Shown: positions 39,633-47,917 of the stretch, piece after piece
Position numbering within the stretch: the first letter of the stretch is position 1
Layout: every line of letters starts with the position of its first letter
Assembly (NCBI RefSeq): GCF_000721495.1
Contig: NZ_JOHY01000007.1
Location: 194,344 to 258,343, forward strand
Direction of reading: 5' to 3'
Source of the DNA: Streptomyces sp. NRRL F-5123
GTDB lineage: Bacteria > Actinomycetota > Actinomycetes > Streptomycetales > Streptomycetaceae
DNA: 64,000 bases
The notes under the pieces: generated by a model
What the model was told of the DNA's origin: nothing
The model's database searches: none
Seen by the model: the letters and a program-made list of their open reading frames with translations, nothing else
Made by a program: the position numbers and the translations under genes

Positions 39633-39772
39633 GCGTCCTCTGCGCACCCCAACCCGGCCCCTCCGCAAGGCAGTTGACCTGCGGAAACGGTACAATGAGC
39701 CGTACGAACACTGGACCCCGGCGGGTGCTGGTAACACCCCCGGGGCATGGCCGACCTTCTGAGGAGATCGAC
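39633..39772 (+). other. Hairpin-rich leader upstream of the HNH gene
   Basis: A 140-bp gap inside an otherwise packed head module. It can form a CCGCA/TGCGG hairpin (39663-39667, 39679-39683), an ACGG/CCGT hairpin (near 39687-39702) and a larger GC-rich hairpin (CCCCGG...GGTG with CACC...CCGGGG, about 39716-39745). GAGGAG precedes the HNH start. It may be a structured leader or the footprint of a mobile HNH insertion; no covariation evidence is available. Confidence 0.45.
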
Positions 39773-40636
39773 ATGGATCAGGCTACCCCTGCCTGCGCGC
39801 GCCCGACGAAGAAGTACCCCGCCGGACGCACCGGGACGACCGCCGGGTACACCGCACACCGCGCCCACAGCGAGGCAGCGTGCGGCCCGTGCCGCACGGC
39901 GTGGACCGCGAAGTGCGCCGAGCAGAAGCAGAAGGCCAGCCCGGAGGCGCGGGCACGCTGGGACGCCTCGTCCAACGCGGCGGCGAAACGCAAGCGAGCA
40001 GAGAGCCGAGCCTGCTCCGGCGGGGCGCAGGGGACCGCGGAAGGCCATGCCGCGCACCTGGCCGCCGGGCAGTACCCGTGCAAGCCCTGCAAGGACGCCG
40101 TGCTCATCCCCGGCGCCGCCTGCGCCCGGCCAACGGCCGGGTCCCCCGACGGCCGGACGGGAACGGCCACTGGCTACCAGGCACACCGGGACGAGGGCGA
40201 GACCCCTTGCCCCGCGTGCACTGCCGCCCAGACGCAGAAGTCCAACGAGCGTCGGAGCACGCTCTCCGCCGAGGCGCTGGAGACGTACCGACGTGCGAAC
40301 GCCGAAGCGTCCCGGCGCAGGCGCGAGAGCGACCCCGCCGCGGTCCGGGCCATCAAGCACCGGACCCTCACCAAGAACCGGAACGCAGTGCGGGAGGCCA
40401 AGGACCGGCCGTGTGCCGACTGCGGTGTCCATTACCCGTACTACGTCATGGAGTTCGACCACCTCGACGCAATCACCAAGGACTTCAACGTCAGCGCCGG
40501 GGTGACGTGCGCGAGCTACGACCGGCTCCTCTCCGAGATCGCCAAGTGCGAGGTGGTGTGCGCCAACTGCCACGCCGAACGGACCCACCAGAGGAAGCAG
40601 GCCCGGAAGGGGATGACAGTCGATGCCATGGATTGA
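39773..40636 (+). CDS. HNH endonuclease with three Cys repeat units
   Basis: A 287-residue protein between portal and protease genes, a usual niche for free-standing phage HNH genes. Three units of a G-Y/H-x-AH-x7-C-x-PC/AC pattern (GYTAHRAHSEAACGPC, GHAAHLAAGQYPCKPC, GYQAHRDEGETPCPAC) probably bind zinc. The C-terminus has the HNH fold: CADCGVHYPYYVMEFDHLD and EVVCANCHAERTH. ATG 39773 has GAGGAG 9 nt upstream; the frame is open further upstream but not coding-like. It overlaps the protease gene by 14 nt. It may be a homing or packaging-associated nuclease. Confidence 0.85.
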   Translation: MDQATPACARPTKKYPAGRTGTTAGYTAHRAHSEAACGPCRTAWTAKCAEQKQKASPEARARWDASSNAAAKRKRAESRACSGGAQGTAEGHAAHLAAGQYPCKPCKDAVLIPGAACARPTAGSPDGRTGTATGYQAHRDEGETPCPACTAAQTQKSNERRSTLSAEALETYRRANAEASRRRRESDPAAVRAIKHRTLTKNRNAVREAKDRPCADCGVHYPYYVMEFDHLDAITKDFNVSAGVTCASYDRLLSEIAKCEVVCANCHAERTHQRKQARKGMTVDAMD

Positions 40637-41612
40637 GGTCCCCGATTTCCAGCCGCGACGCCCGGCGCAGGCCAAGGCGCAGGAGACGCGCGCCTGGTAC
40701 TCGATCAAGAACGCGGCGTCGGAGGACGAGGCGGAGATCCTGCTGTACGACGAGATTGGTGGGTGGCTCGGCGTCACCGCCGACGAGTTCGTCGCGGAAC
40801 TCGGCGCCATCACCGCACCGAAGATCAAGGTCAGGATTTCGAGCCCCGGCGGTTCGGTCTTCGACGGGATTGCGATCGCTAACGCGCTGCGCTCCCACCC
40901 CGCACAGACCACCGTGCAGATCGACTCTCTGGCCGCGTCCATCGCGTCCGTCATTGCCATGGCAGGGGACCGCGTGGTAGCCGCCCCGAACGCGACCTTG
41001 ATGGTGCACGACGCCTCGGGCATGTGCCTTGGTGACGCGGCTGAGATGCAGAAGATGGCCGAAGTCCTCGACCTGATCTCCAACAACATCGCTGACGTCT
41101 ACGCCGCGAAGGCTGGCGGTACCCGCGACGAGTGGCGGGCCGTGATGCGGAACGAGACGTGGTACCTCCCCGAGGACGCACTCAAGGCGGGCCTGGTCGA
41201 TGAGGTGATGTCGGCGAAGCAGGCACCTGCGGAGGACGAGCCAGCGCAGATGCGCGCCCGGTTCGACCCTGCGGCGTACGGGTACCGCGGGCCCGCCGAG
41301 CCGGAGCGGCCGAAGCCCGGCCCGCCCCCGGCCCGACCGGAGCCCGCCGCCGAGGCACCCGCGCCCGCCCTGGTGATCTCCGTCGCCGACGCCCTCACCG
41401 AGACCGAGGTTGCCGCGCTCCGCGAACTGGCGCAGGCGCACCTCGACACCGCGCCCCTCGACCCCCCGGCCACCACCGACCTGGACGAGCTGGCCGACGA
41501 GCAGCCTGACGACTGGGCCGCATCCCTGGCCCACCTCACCACGCCCGCCCCCTGGGGGCAGGCCCTCGAACACCTCACCCAGACCCCAGCGTCGTCCGCG
41601 ACGGACGCCTGA
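40623..41612 (+). CDS. ClpP-type head maturation protease
   Basis: A 329-residue serine peptidase. The ClpP fold is clear: ISSPGGSVFDGIAIANAL, IDSLAASIASVIAMAGD with the catalytic Ser106, and TLMVHDASG with His129. The third member is probably an Asp around residue 150-175. It processes the capsid/scaffold during prohead maturation. The Pro/Ala-rich C-terminal third (after residue about 220) may act as scaffold. ATG 40623 overlaps the HNH gene end, so the HNH gene appears inserted just before it. Confidence 0.92.
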   Translation: MPWIEVPDFQPRRPAQAKAQETRAWYSIKNAASEDEAEILLYDEIGGWLGVTADEFVAELGAITAPKIKVRISSPGGSVFDGIAIANALRSHPAQTTVQIDSLAASIASVIAMAGDRVVAAPNATLMVHDASGMCLGDAAEMQKMAEVLDLISNNIADVYAAKAGGTRDEWRAVMRNETWYLPEDALKAGLVDEVMSAKQAPAEDEPAQMRARFDPAAYGYRGPAEPERPKPGPPPARPEPAAEAPAPALVISVADALTETEVAALRELAQAHLDTAPLDPPATTDLDELADEQPDDWAASLAHLTTPAPWGQALEHLTQTPASSATDA

Positions 41613-41625
41613 AGGAGGAGACACC

Positions 41626-42978
41626 ATGCCCACTCTCGCCGTCCCGCGGAACCAGGACGAACTCGCCGAGGCCATCGGTGACACCGCGACGCTTAAGGAG
41701 ATCGCGAAGTCCCCCGAGTCTCTGACGGAGTTCATCGTCAACTACGCCAAGGCCCAGGCCAAGGACGACCCTGCGATCGCCGACCAGATCCGCGACGAGA
41801 CCCAGCGCCAGTTCGCGGACATCCTCCGCAACGACAAGCTCCTCCAGTCCATCAACCGGCTCAACCTGGACCCGGCGGGGAAGCCCGTCGCCCGGTCGAA
41901 GCACTACAACGCGAAGGCTCCCGGTGCCGGCCTCGACGAGCGGTGGGGCACCTGGTCCGACTACTTCGCGGCGACCTGGGCCGGTGCTCGCGGCGCGGAC
42001 GCGCTCAGCGCCCAGTCCGACATCGCGAAGATCCAGAACGCGTTCGGCAGCACCGTCCCCAGCGACGGCGGGTTCCTCATTCCCGAGATCCTCCGCTCCG
42101 AGCTGCTGCGCGTCGCCCTGGAGATGGCCGTCGTCCGCTCCCGCGCCCGCGTCGTCCCGATGGAGTCGCTGACGGTCCCGTACCCGATGCTCGACTCCAC
42201 CAGCAACGCCAGCTCGGTGTATGGCGGTGTCGTCGGCTACTGGACCGAGGAGGGCGGCTCCCTCACCGACAGCAGCCCGACGTTCGGACGGATCGAGCTG
42301 GCGGCGAAGAAGCTGACCCTGTACAGCGAGATCCCCAACGAGCTGTTCTCCGACAGCATCATCAGCCTCCAGCAGTTCATGAACGAGTCCTACCCCGAGG
42401 CGCTCGCCTGGTTCGAGGACGTCGCGTTCACCGACGGCAACGGCGTCGGTCAGCCGCTGGGCTACCTCAACGCCCCGGCCGCCGTGTCCGTCGCGAAGGA
42501 GTCCGGCCAGGCGGCAGGGTCGATCGTGTGGGAGAACATCGTCAAGGCGTACTCCCGCATGCTCCCCTCCAGCATCGCGCGGGCGGTGTGGGTGGCGCAC
42601 ATCGACACCTTCCCGGAGCTGGCCACCATGGCCCTGTCCGTCGGCACCGGTGGCTCCGCGGTGTGGATCGGCACCCCGGCCGCTGACGGCGCCGGCGCCC
42701 CGCCGATGACGATCCTCGGCCGGCCGGTCATCTTCACCGAGAAGGTCTCCTCGGTCGGTACCGCGGGCGACATCAACTTCGTCGACTTCGGCTACTACCT
42801 CATCGGTGACCGGCAGGCCATGCAGGCCCAGACGTCCACCGAGTACAAGTTCGGCAACGACAAGACCGCGGTCCGCGTGATCGAGCGGGTCGACGGCACC
42901 CCCTGGATCAAAACGGCGATCACCCCGCGGAAGGGCTCCAACACCCTCTCGCCGTTCGTGAAGATCGCCACCCGCTGA
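41626..42978 (+). CDS. Major capsid protein (HK97 fold)
   Basis: A 450-residue HK97-type capsid. The N-terminal about 130 residues (TLKEIAKSPESLTEFIVNYA onward) are a delta/scaffold-like domain probably removed by the protease. The mature part begins near FGSTVPSDGGFLIPEILRSE and has the typical motifs LTVPYPMLDSTSNASSVYGG, YSEIPNELFSDS, FTDGNGVGQPLGYLNAP and GRPVIFTEKVS. ATG 41626 follows a strong AGGAGGAG. A strong hairpin follows the gene. Confidence 0.95.
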   Translation: MPTLAVPRNQDELAEAIGDTATLKEIAKSPESLTEFIVNYAKAQAKDDPAIADQIRDETQRQFADILRNDKLLQSINRLNLDPAGKPVARSKHYNAKAPGAGLDERWGTWSDYFAATWAGARGADALSAQSDIAKIQNAFGSTVPSDGGFLIPEILRSELLRVALEMAVVRSRARVVPMESLTVPYPMLDSTSNASSVYGGVVGYWTEEGGSLTDSSPTFGRIELAAKKLTLYSEIPNELFSDSIISLQQFMNESYPEALAWFEDVAFTDGNGVGQPLGYLNAPAAVSVAKESGQAAGSIVWENIVKAYSRMLPSSIARAVWVAHIDTFPELATMALSVGTGGSAVWIGTPAADGAGAPPMTILGRPVIFTEKVSSVGTAGDINFVDFGYYLIGDRQAMQAQTSTEYKFGNDKTAVRVIERVDGTPWIKTAITPRKGSNTLSPFVKIATR

Positions 42979-42985
42979 CCCGCCA

Positions 42986-43017
42986 GCCCGGGCGGGCACT
43001 GACACCCCCGCCCGGGC
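42986..43017 (+). terminator. 11-bp hairpin after the capsid gene
   Basis: Perfect arms GCCCGGGCGGG (42986-42996) and CCCGCCCGGGC (43007-43017) with a 10-nt loop. It could raise capsid over downstream expression by partial termination or by protecting the 3' end. Confidence 0.7.
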
Positions 43018-43059
43018 CGCTCCGACACGGCACTCACCCCCCGCAAGGAAGGCACCCTG

Positions 43060-43479
43060 ATGGCTGCAATGGAAGGACTCGGGCGGAGCTTCGACGTCGC
43101 CCCGATCGCGGCGGGCGCGGCGTTCTCGCTGCGCGACTGCCTCGGCGTGACGTTCGTCTGCACCGGCAACGACACGTTCACCCTGACCTGCTCCGACAGC
43201 TTCGGCGGGTCGTACGCGTCGCCGGGCAACACCATCACCCGGAAGATCACCAACACGTCCACCAACGGCACCGCCGCATGGGTCACCTCCACGCAGGCCG
43301 CGTCGAACGCCGTGACCATCAGCAGCGGCACTGTCGCGTTCTACGTCAGCGGCGACTCCCTCCCCGACGGGAAGTCCTACGTCAAGGTGTCCGCGGGCGG
43401 CTCGGGCCTGGTCACCGCCGTGTTCCACGACCTGACCACCCAGCGCAAGGCGGACAACCTCGCCATCCGGGGGGCCTGA
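43060..43479 (+). CDS. Capsid-region protein, possible decoration protein
   Basis: A 139-residue beta-rich protein (FTLTCSDSFGGSYASPGNTI, AVTISSGTVAFYVSGDSLPD). It sits directly after the capsid, where head decoration or stabilisation proteins are usual. ATG 43060 has AAGGAAGG upstream. The identity is inferred from position only. Confidence 0.65.
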   Translation: MAAMEGLGRSFDVAPIAAGAAFSLRDCLGVTFVCTGNDTFTLTCSDSFGGSYASPGNTITRKITNTSTNGTAAWVTSTQAASNAVTISSGTVAFYVSGDSLPDGKSYVKVSAGGSGLVTAVFHDLTTQRKADNLAIRGA

Positions 43480-43481
43480 CC

Positions 43482-43964
43482 ATGTCCGTGCTCATCCAGG
43501 GCGGCCAGCTCCGCACGATCCTCCTTGGCACGAAGGTCGACCGGGCCACCGCGACGCTCCCGCAGACCGCGACCGGCACCCTCTTCACCGTGGCCGGCGG
43601 CCGGGTCCTCCTCACCAGCATCGTCGGCGAGGTCACCACCGTCATCGGGTCGACCGCCACCTCCGCGAACCTCGTCCACACCCCGACCACCGGCACCGTC
43701 GGCGACGTGTGCGCCGCGACCGTGATCACTTCCGACGAGGTCGGCACGCTGTACGGCATCAGCGGCGACGCGACGTCGCTGTTCTCCGCGGACGGCGCCG
43801 GGTCGAACGCCCCGACGTCGGCCCGCACCGGGCTCCCCGCGCACGCGGTGGTGCTGCCGGTGGGGAACCTCGGGCTGAAGACCACGGCCTCGACCACCGG
43901 GTCGGTGAAGTGGTCGCTGACGTACATCCCGCTGGACGACGGCGCGACCGTGACGGCGGCCTGA
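43482..43964 (+). CDS. Capsid-region protein of unknown function
   Basis: A 160-residue protein rich in Thr/Ser/Gly/Val (LFTVAGGRVLLTSIVGEVTT, SVKWSLTYIPLDDGATVTAA), predicted all-beta; it may be a second decoration or fibre-like protein. ATG 43482 lies 2 nt after the previous stop. Confidence 0.65.
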   Translation: MSVLIQGGQLRTILLGTKVDRATATLPQTATGTLFTVAGGRVLLTSIVGEVTTVIGSTATSANLVHTPTTGTVGDVCAATVITSDEVGTLYGISGDATSLFSADGAGSNAPTSARTGLPAHAVVLPVGNLGLKTTASTTGSVKWSLTYIPLDDGATVTAA

Positions 43965-43965
43965 C

Positions 43966-44337
43966 ATGGCGCTGTGGGTGTGCACCGCGTGCACGGCGGC
44001 GTACGCCGTCGGCGCGCCGCGGTGCGCCCAGTGCGGCGCAACCGGACACATCGAGGAGGGAGAGCCCATGCCGAAGATCACCGTTCACGGTGGCCCGTCC
44101 ATCGCCGGGGTCACCGCCACGTGGGGCGACGAGGAGGAGCCATCAGCTTCGAACAGCTCGGAGACATCCTCCGAGAAGCCGCAGCCCTCGCAGCCGACGA
44201 GCGAGACCGCCCCGTCCAAGCCTGCCCGAACGATGGGGAGCCGCTCCAAGAAGGGCCGGATGGAGGGCTCTTCTGCGCCTTCGACGGGTGGCGGCCCGGC
44301 GGGCGGCACGTCGGCGACCGGCTCTGAGCAGGACTGA
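43966..44337 (+). CDS. Zinc-ribbon protein with a disordered Ser/Thr/Pro tail
   Basis: A 123-residue reading from ATG 43966. The N-terminal zinc ribbon is WVCTACTAAYAVGAPRCAQC; then MPKITVHGGPSIAG (44068) could be a second start, because GAGGAGGGAG precedes it. The rest is a Ser/Thr/Pro/Lys-rich tail (SSEKPQPSQPTSETAPSKPA). The same DNA from 44121 is also open in the -1 frame with a more protein-like product, so the true product may be shorter or frameshifted. Function unknown; it lies in the head-tail connector region. Confidence 0.6.
   Translation: MALWVCTACTAAYAVGAPRCAQCGATGHIEEGEPMPKITVHGGPSIAGVTATWGDEEEPSASNSSETSSEKPQPSQPTSETAPSKPARTMGSRSKKGRMEGSSAPSTGGGPAGGTSATGSEQD
44121..44327 (+). 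CDS. Alternative -1-frame ORF inside the previous gene
   Basis: This frame encodes about 68 residues: ISFEQLGDILREAAALAADE, then RPVQACPNDGEPLQEGPDGG and LFCAFDGWRPGG. The C-x-x-DG...GG-x-x-C-x-FDGW unit is a familiar small zinc-ribbon of actinophage head-tail regions (from memory). By hand count the third-position GC is high in both frames, so composition does not decide. A start could be GTG 44121 (no clear Shine-Dalgarno) or a -1 frameshift from the upstream MPKITVHGG reading. Confidence 0.5.
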   Translation: MGRRGGAISFEQLGDILREAAALAADERDRPVQACPNDGEPLQEGPDGGLFCAFDGWRPGGRHVGDRL

Positions 44338-44364
44338 CCAACCCCAACCGTACGAGGAGAGGAG

Positions 44365-45438
44365 GTGACACAGGTGATCGACTACATGGAGCCGTGGTAC
44401 GCGACCCGCGAGGACGTCAAGGACGCCCTCGACTACAAGGTGACCGCGCGCGCTGACGCCCGGATCGACCGCGCCATCGCCGCCGGATCCAGGTCGGTGG
44501 ACCGCCTGTGCCACCGCCGCTTCTACCCAGTGCTCGACGCCCGCTCCTGGGACTGGCCGAACGGCCAGTACGCCCGCTCCTGGCGCCTGTGGCTCGACAA
44601 CTCCGAGCTCGTTGAACTGCACGGCGTGGTGTCCGGCGGCGTCACCATCCCCACCGACACGGTGATCCTCCAGCCGAACCGCAGCGGCCCCCCGTACCGG
44701 TCCCTGGAGATCGATCTGTCGTCCAGCAGCGCCTTTTCTACCGGGGACACCCAGCAGAACGCCATCACCGTCACTGGGCTGTGGGGCTACAAGAACGTCG
44801 AGCGGCCGGCCGGGACTGCCGTGGGGGCCGTGGATGAGGCGGCCACGACCCTCACGGTGTCCGACGCTTCCCTGGTGGGCGTCGGCAGCGTGCTGCGTGC
44901 CGGTGGCGAACGACTCCTCGTCACCGGCCGCAGCATGGCTGACACCGGCGCAACCCTGGCAGCGGACGTCACGGCTCAGGCGAACGCCGTCACCCTCCAG
45001 CTTGCCGATGCCAGCCTGGTGCATGAGGACGAGGTGCTGCTCTTCGACGGGGAGCGCGTCCGCGTCGACGACATCGCGGGGGACACCGTCGTCGTGCGCC
45101 GGCAGTGGGACGGCACGCCGCTCGCCGCGCACACCGCAGGCACCCACGTGTATGCGCCCCGCACCCTGACGGTGGTCCGCGGTGCCCTGGGCACCACGGC
45201 GGCCAGCATCGCGGACGGTGCCCCTCTGGTGGCGTGGGAGCCTCCGGCGCTGGTGCGGACGCTGACGATCGCGGAGGCCGTGATGACGCTGTCGCAGGAG
45301 CTGGCGGGGTACGCGCGGACGTCCCGCTCGTCCTCCTCGGGCAGTGGGGAGCAGCGTCCGCTCCAGCCGACGGTCGACGACATCCGGCAGCAGTGCCTGA
45401 CCGCTCACGGGCGCATGGCCAGGACGAGGGCGGTGTGA
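44365..45438 (+). CDS. Head-tail connector/adaptor protein
   Basis: A 357-residue protein. The N-terminal region (YATREDVKDALDYKVTARAD, DRLCHRRFYPVLDARSWDWP) is the helical adaptor typical of gp6/Gp9-like connectors. The middle inserts two related beta modules (DEAATTLTVSDASLVGVGSV and AQANAVTLQLADASLVHEDE), apparently tandem duplicates. The C-terminus (IAEAVMTLSQELAGYARTSR) resumes the adaptor helix. GTG 44365 (or GTG 44374) follows GGAGAGGAGG. It probably closes the portal after packaging. Confidence 0.78.
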   Translation: MTQVIDYMEPWYATREDVKDALDYKVTARADARIDRAIAAGSRSVDRLCHRRFYPVLDARSWDWPNGQYARSWRLWLDNSELVELHGVVSGGVTIPTDTVILQPNRSGPPYRSLEIDLSSSSAFSTGDTQQNAITVTGLWGYKNVERPAGTAVGAVDEAATTLTVSDASLVGVGSVLRAGGERLLVTGRSMADTGATLAADVTAQANAVTLQLADASLVHEDEVLLFDGERVRVDDIAGDTVVVRRQWDGTPLAAHTAGTHVYAPRTLTVVRGALGTTAASIADGAPLVAWEPPALVRTLTIAEAVMTLSQELAGYARTSRSSSSGSGEQRPLQPTVDDIRQQCLTAHGRMARTRAV

Positions 45439-45439
45439 C

Positions 45440-45832
45440 GTGGCTGACGAGATCCGCGTGACTGCGACGGGCCCGCTGTTCGACGGGCGCGCCCAGGCCG
45501 CCGTCGCGCGGTACGTGGACGATGCCCGCGACACCCTCGCGGCGCGCGCGGAGGACATGGTCCTCGCCGAGCTCGGCCGCGTGTTGCGGCACCCCACGGG
45601 CTACTACGAGTCGCAGATCCGCACCGAGCGGGTCACGCCGGACACCGACCGGGTGTCCGACGGCGGGGTGGTGTACGGGCCGTGGCTGGAGGGCGTCGGC
45701 TCCCGCAACTCCCCGGTGACGAGGTTCGCCGGGTACGGCCACTGGCGGCGCGTGAAGACCCAGCTCGCGCGTGAGGCGCCCGACACCGCGCAGCAGCTGC
45801 TCCAGGTCCGCTACCTGCCGGAGATGAGGTGA
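45440..45832 (+). CDS. Head-tail joining protein (HK97 gp10-like)
   Basis: A 130-residue protein: LFDGRAQAAVARYVDDARDT, LAARAEDMVLAELGRVLRHP, then VYGPWLEGVGSRNSPVTRFA. The VYGPWLEG motif is typical of minor/joining proteins at this position. GTG 45440 lies 1 nt after the connector stop. Probably a neck or tail-completion protein. Confidence 0.72.
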   Translation: MADEIRVTATGPLFDGRAQAAVARYVDDARDTLAARAEDMVLAELGRVLRHPTGYYESQIRTERVTPDTDRVSDGGVVYGPWLEGVGSRNSPVTRFAGYGHWRRVKTQLAREAPDTAQQLLQVRYLPEMR

Positions 45833-45835
45833 CCC

Positions 45836-46294
45836 ATGGGACTCGACATCAGCACCCTGCTGGACAAGGCCATCTCCCACGCCGGGACCCTTGGCCTCTT
45901 CCAAGACGTGAACGGCCACGAGCCGCTCAACCCCCCGGCGTCCGGCGGCCTGACCTGCGGCGTGTGGGTCAGCGACGTCACGCCCGTCCGCACGTCCGGC
46001 CTCGGGCAGACGTCCGCGCGGGTCGAGCTGTCGGTGCGGATCTACACCACCGCGGTGCAGGAGCCGATGGACGCGATCGACCCCGCGGTGGTCGGCGCGA
46101 CGGATCAGCTCTTCGCGGCGTACATCGGCGACTTCACCCTCGACGGCACCGTCCGCCAGGTCGATGTTTTCGGCGCCCGCGGCGAGCCGCTCCGCGCCCG
46201 CCCCGGCTACCTGACCGTCGGCGAGACCACGTACCGGGTCATGACCATCACCCTCCCGCTGATCGCGGACGACCTCTGGGAGCAGACGCCATGA
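45836..46294 (+). CDS. Tail terminator/completion protein candidate
   Basis: A 152-residue protein with the tail-terminator-like pattern GLTCGVWVSDVTPVRTSGLG then SARVELSVRIYTTAVQEPMD and YRVMTITLPLIADDLWEQ. It sits just before the tail tube genes, where tail terminators lie in siphoviruses. ATG 45836 lies 3 nt after the previous stop; its stop overlaps the next ATG. Confidence 0.72.
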   Translation: MGLDISTLLDKAISHAGTLGLFQDVNGHEPLNPPASGGLTCGVWVSDVTPVRTSGLGQTSARVELSVRIYTTAVQEPMDAIDPAVVGATDQLFAAYIGDFTLDGTVRQVDVFGARGEPLRARPGYLTVGETTYRVMTITLPLIADDLWEQTP

Positions 46295-47040
46295 GCAAGC
46301 AGAGCGGCCTCGGCGACCGCCTCCTCGTCAGCGGCCACAACCTGAGCGGCGACACCAACAGCCCGACGCTGTCGAGCCCGCAAGGCACGCAGGCCGTCAC
46401 GGGCATCGACAAGCTGGCGTTCGAGCGCCTCGGCCTCGTGCGTGACGGGGCGCTCAGCTGGACGGCCTTCTTCAACCCGGGCATCGGCGCGGACGACGCG
46501 CACAGCGTGCTGTCCAAGCTGCCCCGCACCGACGTGCACTGCATGTACCTCCACACCGTCACCCTCGGCCGACCCGCCGCGTGCCTCGTCGCGAAGCAGA
46601 TCGGCTACGACGGCACCCGCGGCGACGACGGCAGCTTCACCTTCTCCCTCAGCGCGCAGGCCAACGGATACGGGCTGGAATGGGGGCAGCAGCTCACCCC
46701 CGGCCCCCGCACGGACACCACCGGCACGTCCGGGACCGGCGTCGACATGGGCACCGGGGCGACCACGCACGGCCTCCAGGCGTACCTCCAGGTCCTCTCG
46801 CTGACCGGGACATCGGTGACCGCGAAGCTCCAGGAGTCCAGCGACAACGGCGTCGGCGACGCCTGGGCAGACGTCACCGGCGGCGCGTTCACCGCGGCGA
46901 CCGCGGCCGGGGCGCAGCGGATCCAGACCGCGGCCGGCCAGACCGTCAAGCGGTACCTCAGGGTTACCACCAGCGGCACATTCACGCAGGCCGTGTTCGC
47001 CGTCATGGCGAACCGGAACCCTGTGGCGGTGGACTTCTGA
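46291..47040 (+). CDS. Tail tube protein paralogue A with a C-terminal extra domain
   Basis: A 249-residue tail-tube-like protein (MSKQSGLGDRLLVSGHNLSG, TGIDKLAFERLGLVRDGALS). The tube domain covers about 1-150. A C-terminal beta domain (TGTSVTAKLQESSDNGVGDA, RYLRVTTSGTFTQAVFAVMA) looks like a surface-displayed lectin/Ig-like module. It shares the start M-[S/A]-K-[Q/E]-SGLG and the GLDK-x-A-x-ERL pattern with the gene at 47471. ATG 46291 overlaps the upstream stop. Confidence 0.78.
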   Translation: MSKQSGLGDRLLVSGHNLSGDTNSPTLSSPQGTQAVTGIDKLAFERLGLVRDGALSWTAFFNPGIGADDAHSVLSKLPRTDVHCMYLHTVTLGRPAACLVAKQIGYDGTRGDDGSFTFSLSAQANGYGLEWGQQLTPGPRTDTTGTSGTGVDMGTGATTHGLQAYLQVLSLTGTSVTAKLQESSDNGVGDAWADVTGGAFTAATAAGAQRIQTAAGQTVKRYLRVTTSGTFTQAVFAVMANRNPVAVDF

Positions 47041-47465
47041 TGTTCCGCATCGAATCCCAGCTTCCCCCGCAGGCGTTCAAGACGTACGCGATCCGCCGTC
47101 AACGGGACGTCCGTGTGGTCGCGGCGTGCGAGCAGGTCGGCTGCCCGGCGTACCTGCGCGGGTGGGAGTCGACCATCGACGAGCGCACCGACCTCGGCCG
47201 GCAGCAGGCCGCGTACATCCGCACGGCCAGCCGCCGCACCTTCAAGGAGCTAACGACCGCGGCCGGCCTCACCGTGTTCCGGTTCGACGCGTACCAGCGG
47301 TGCTTCGCCGACCACCACACCACCCCCGAGACGTACCTCGTCCGCGGGGGCGACCACCGCCTCGACCGCGGCGCACCGTCCCGGGTGCACACCCGCCCGG
47401 CCGACTGGGTCGAGGACTGCGGCGAGCACCTCCAGCACGTAGCAGACGACAGAGAAAGGGGCTGA
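47040..47465 (+). CDS. Tail-region protein of unknown function
   Basis: A 141-residue protein between two tail-tube paralogues. ATG 47040 overlaps the preceding stop. It contains FRIESQLPPQAFKTYAIRRQ, EQVGCPAYLRGWESTIDERT, FRFDAYQRCFADHHTTPETY and LVRGGDHRLDRGAPSRVHTR. Conserved actinophage tail proteins of this style are common (from memory), but the role is not assigned. Confidence 0.65.
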   Translation: MFRIESQLPPQAFKTYAIRRQRDVRVVAACEQVGCPAYLRGWESTIDERTDLGRQQAAYIRTASRRTFKELTTAAGLTVFRFDAYQRCFADHHTTPETYLVRGGDHRLDRGAPSRVHTRPADWVEDCGEHLQHVADDRERG

Positions 47466-47470
47466 CCACC

Positions 47471-47878
47471 ATGGCCAAGGAGAGCGGGCTCGGCTGGAGC
47501 GTGTGCTCGGTCGACGATGCGTCGGGCACAGCGAAGGCGATCGTCAATGACTGCACCAACTTGCAGTTCGCGACGCCGCGGGCGACGCAGGACACCACGG
47601 GTCTGGACAAGTCGGCGATGGAGCGGCTGCTTCTGCTGGCGGACTTCAGCGTCACGCTGAACGGCGTCTTCAACGACGCGACCGGTCAGGCGCACGACGT
47701 GTTCAAGACCATCTCATCCACCTCGGTGGCGCGGACGCTGACGCTGACCGTCAGCGGCCAGACCCTCACCAACGAGTGCCTGTTCACGGACTACCCGCTG
47801 ACCCGCGCGGACTCCGGCGAGTTCACGTGGAGCGTGCCGGGCGTGCTCTGCGACGGCACCGTGCCGACCTGGTCCTGA
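47471..47878 (+). CDS. Tail tube protein paralogue B
   Basis: A 135-residue tail-tube-like protein: MAKESGLGWSVCSVDDASGT, GLDKSAMERLLLLADFSVTL and ADSGEFTWSVPGVLCDGTVP. It is close to a minimal tail tube domain and lacks the extra C-terminal module of paralogue A. ATG 47471 has AAAGGGG upstream. One of the two is the main tube subunit; the shorter form fits better. Confidence 0.78.
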   Translation: MAKESGLGWSVCSVDDASGTAKAIVNDCTNLQFATPRATQDTTGLDKSAMERLLLLADFSVTLNGVFNDATGQAHDVFKTISSTSVARTLTLTVSGQTLTNECLFTDYPLTRADSGEFTWSVPGVLCDGTVPTWS

Positions 47879-47917
47879 GCGACCACCACCCACCCACCAC
47901 CCATTCGAGGAGTCGCG

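Noticed and set aside
39674..39696. TTGACC...TACAAT promoter before the HNH gene
   Set aside because: The spacer is only 11 bp, too short for a sigma-70-type promoter.
39773..40636. HEARO/IscB-type RNA-guided nuclease because an HNH gene follows a structured leader
   Set aside because: There is no RuvC-like or bridge-helix sequence; only HNH plus Cys repeats are seen.
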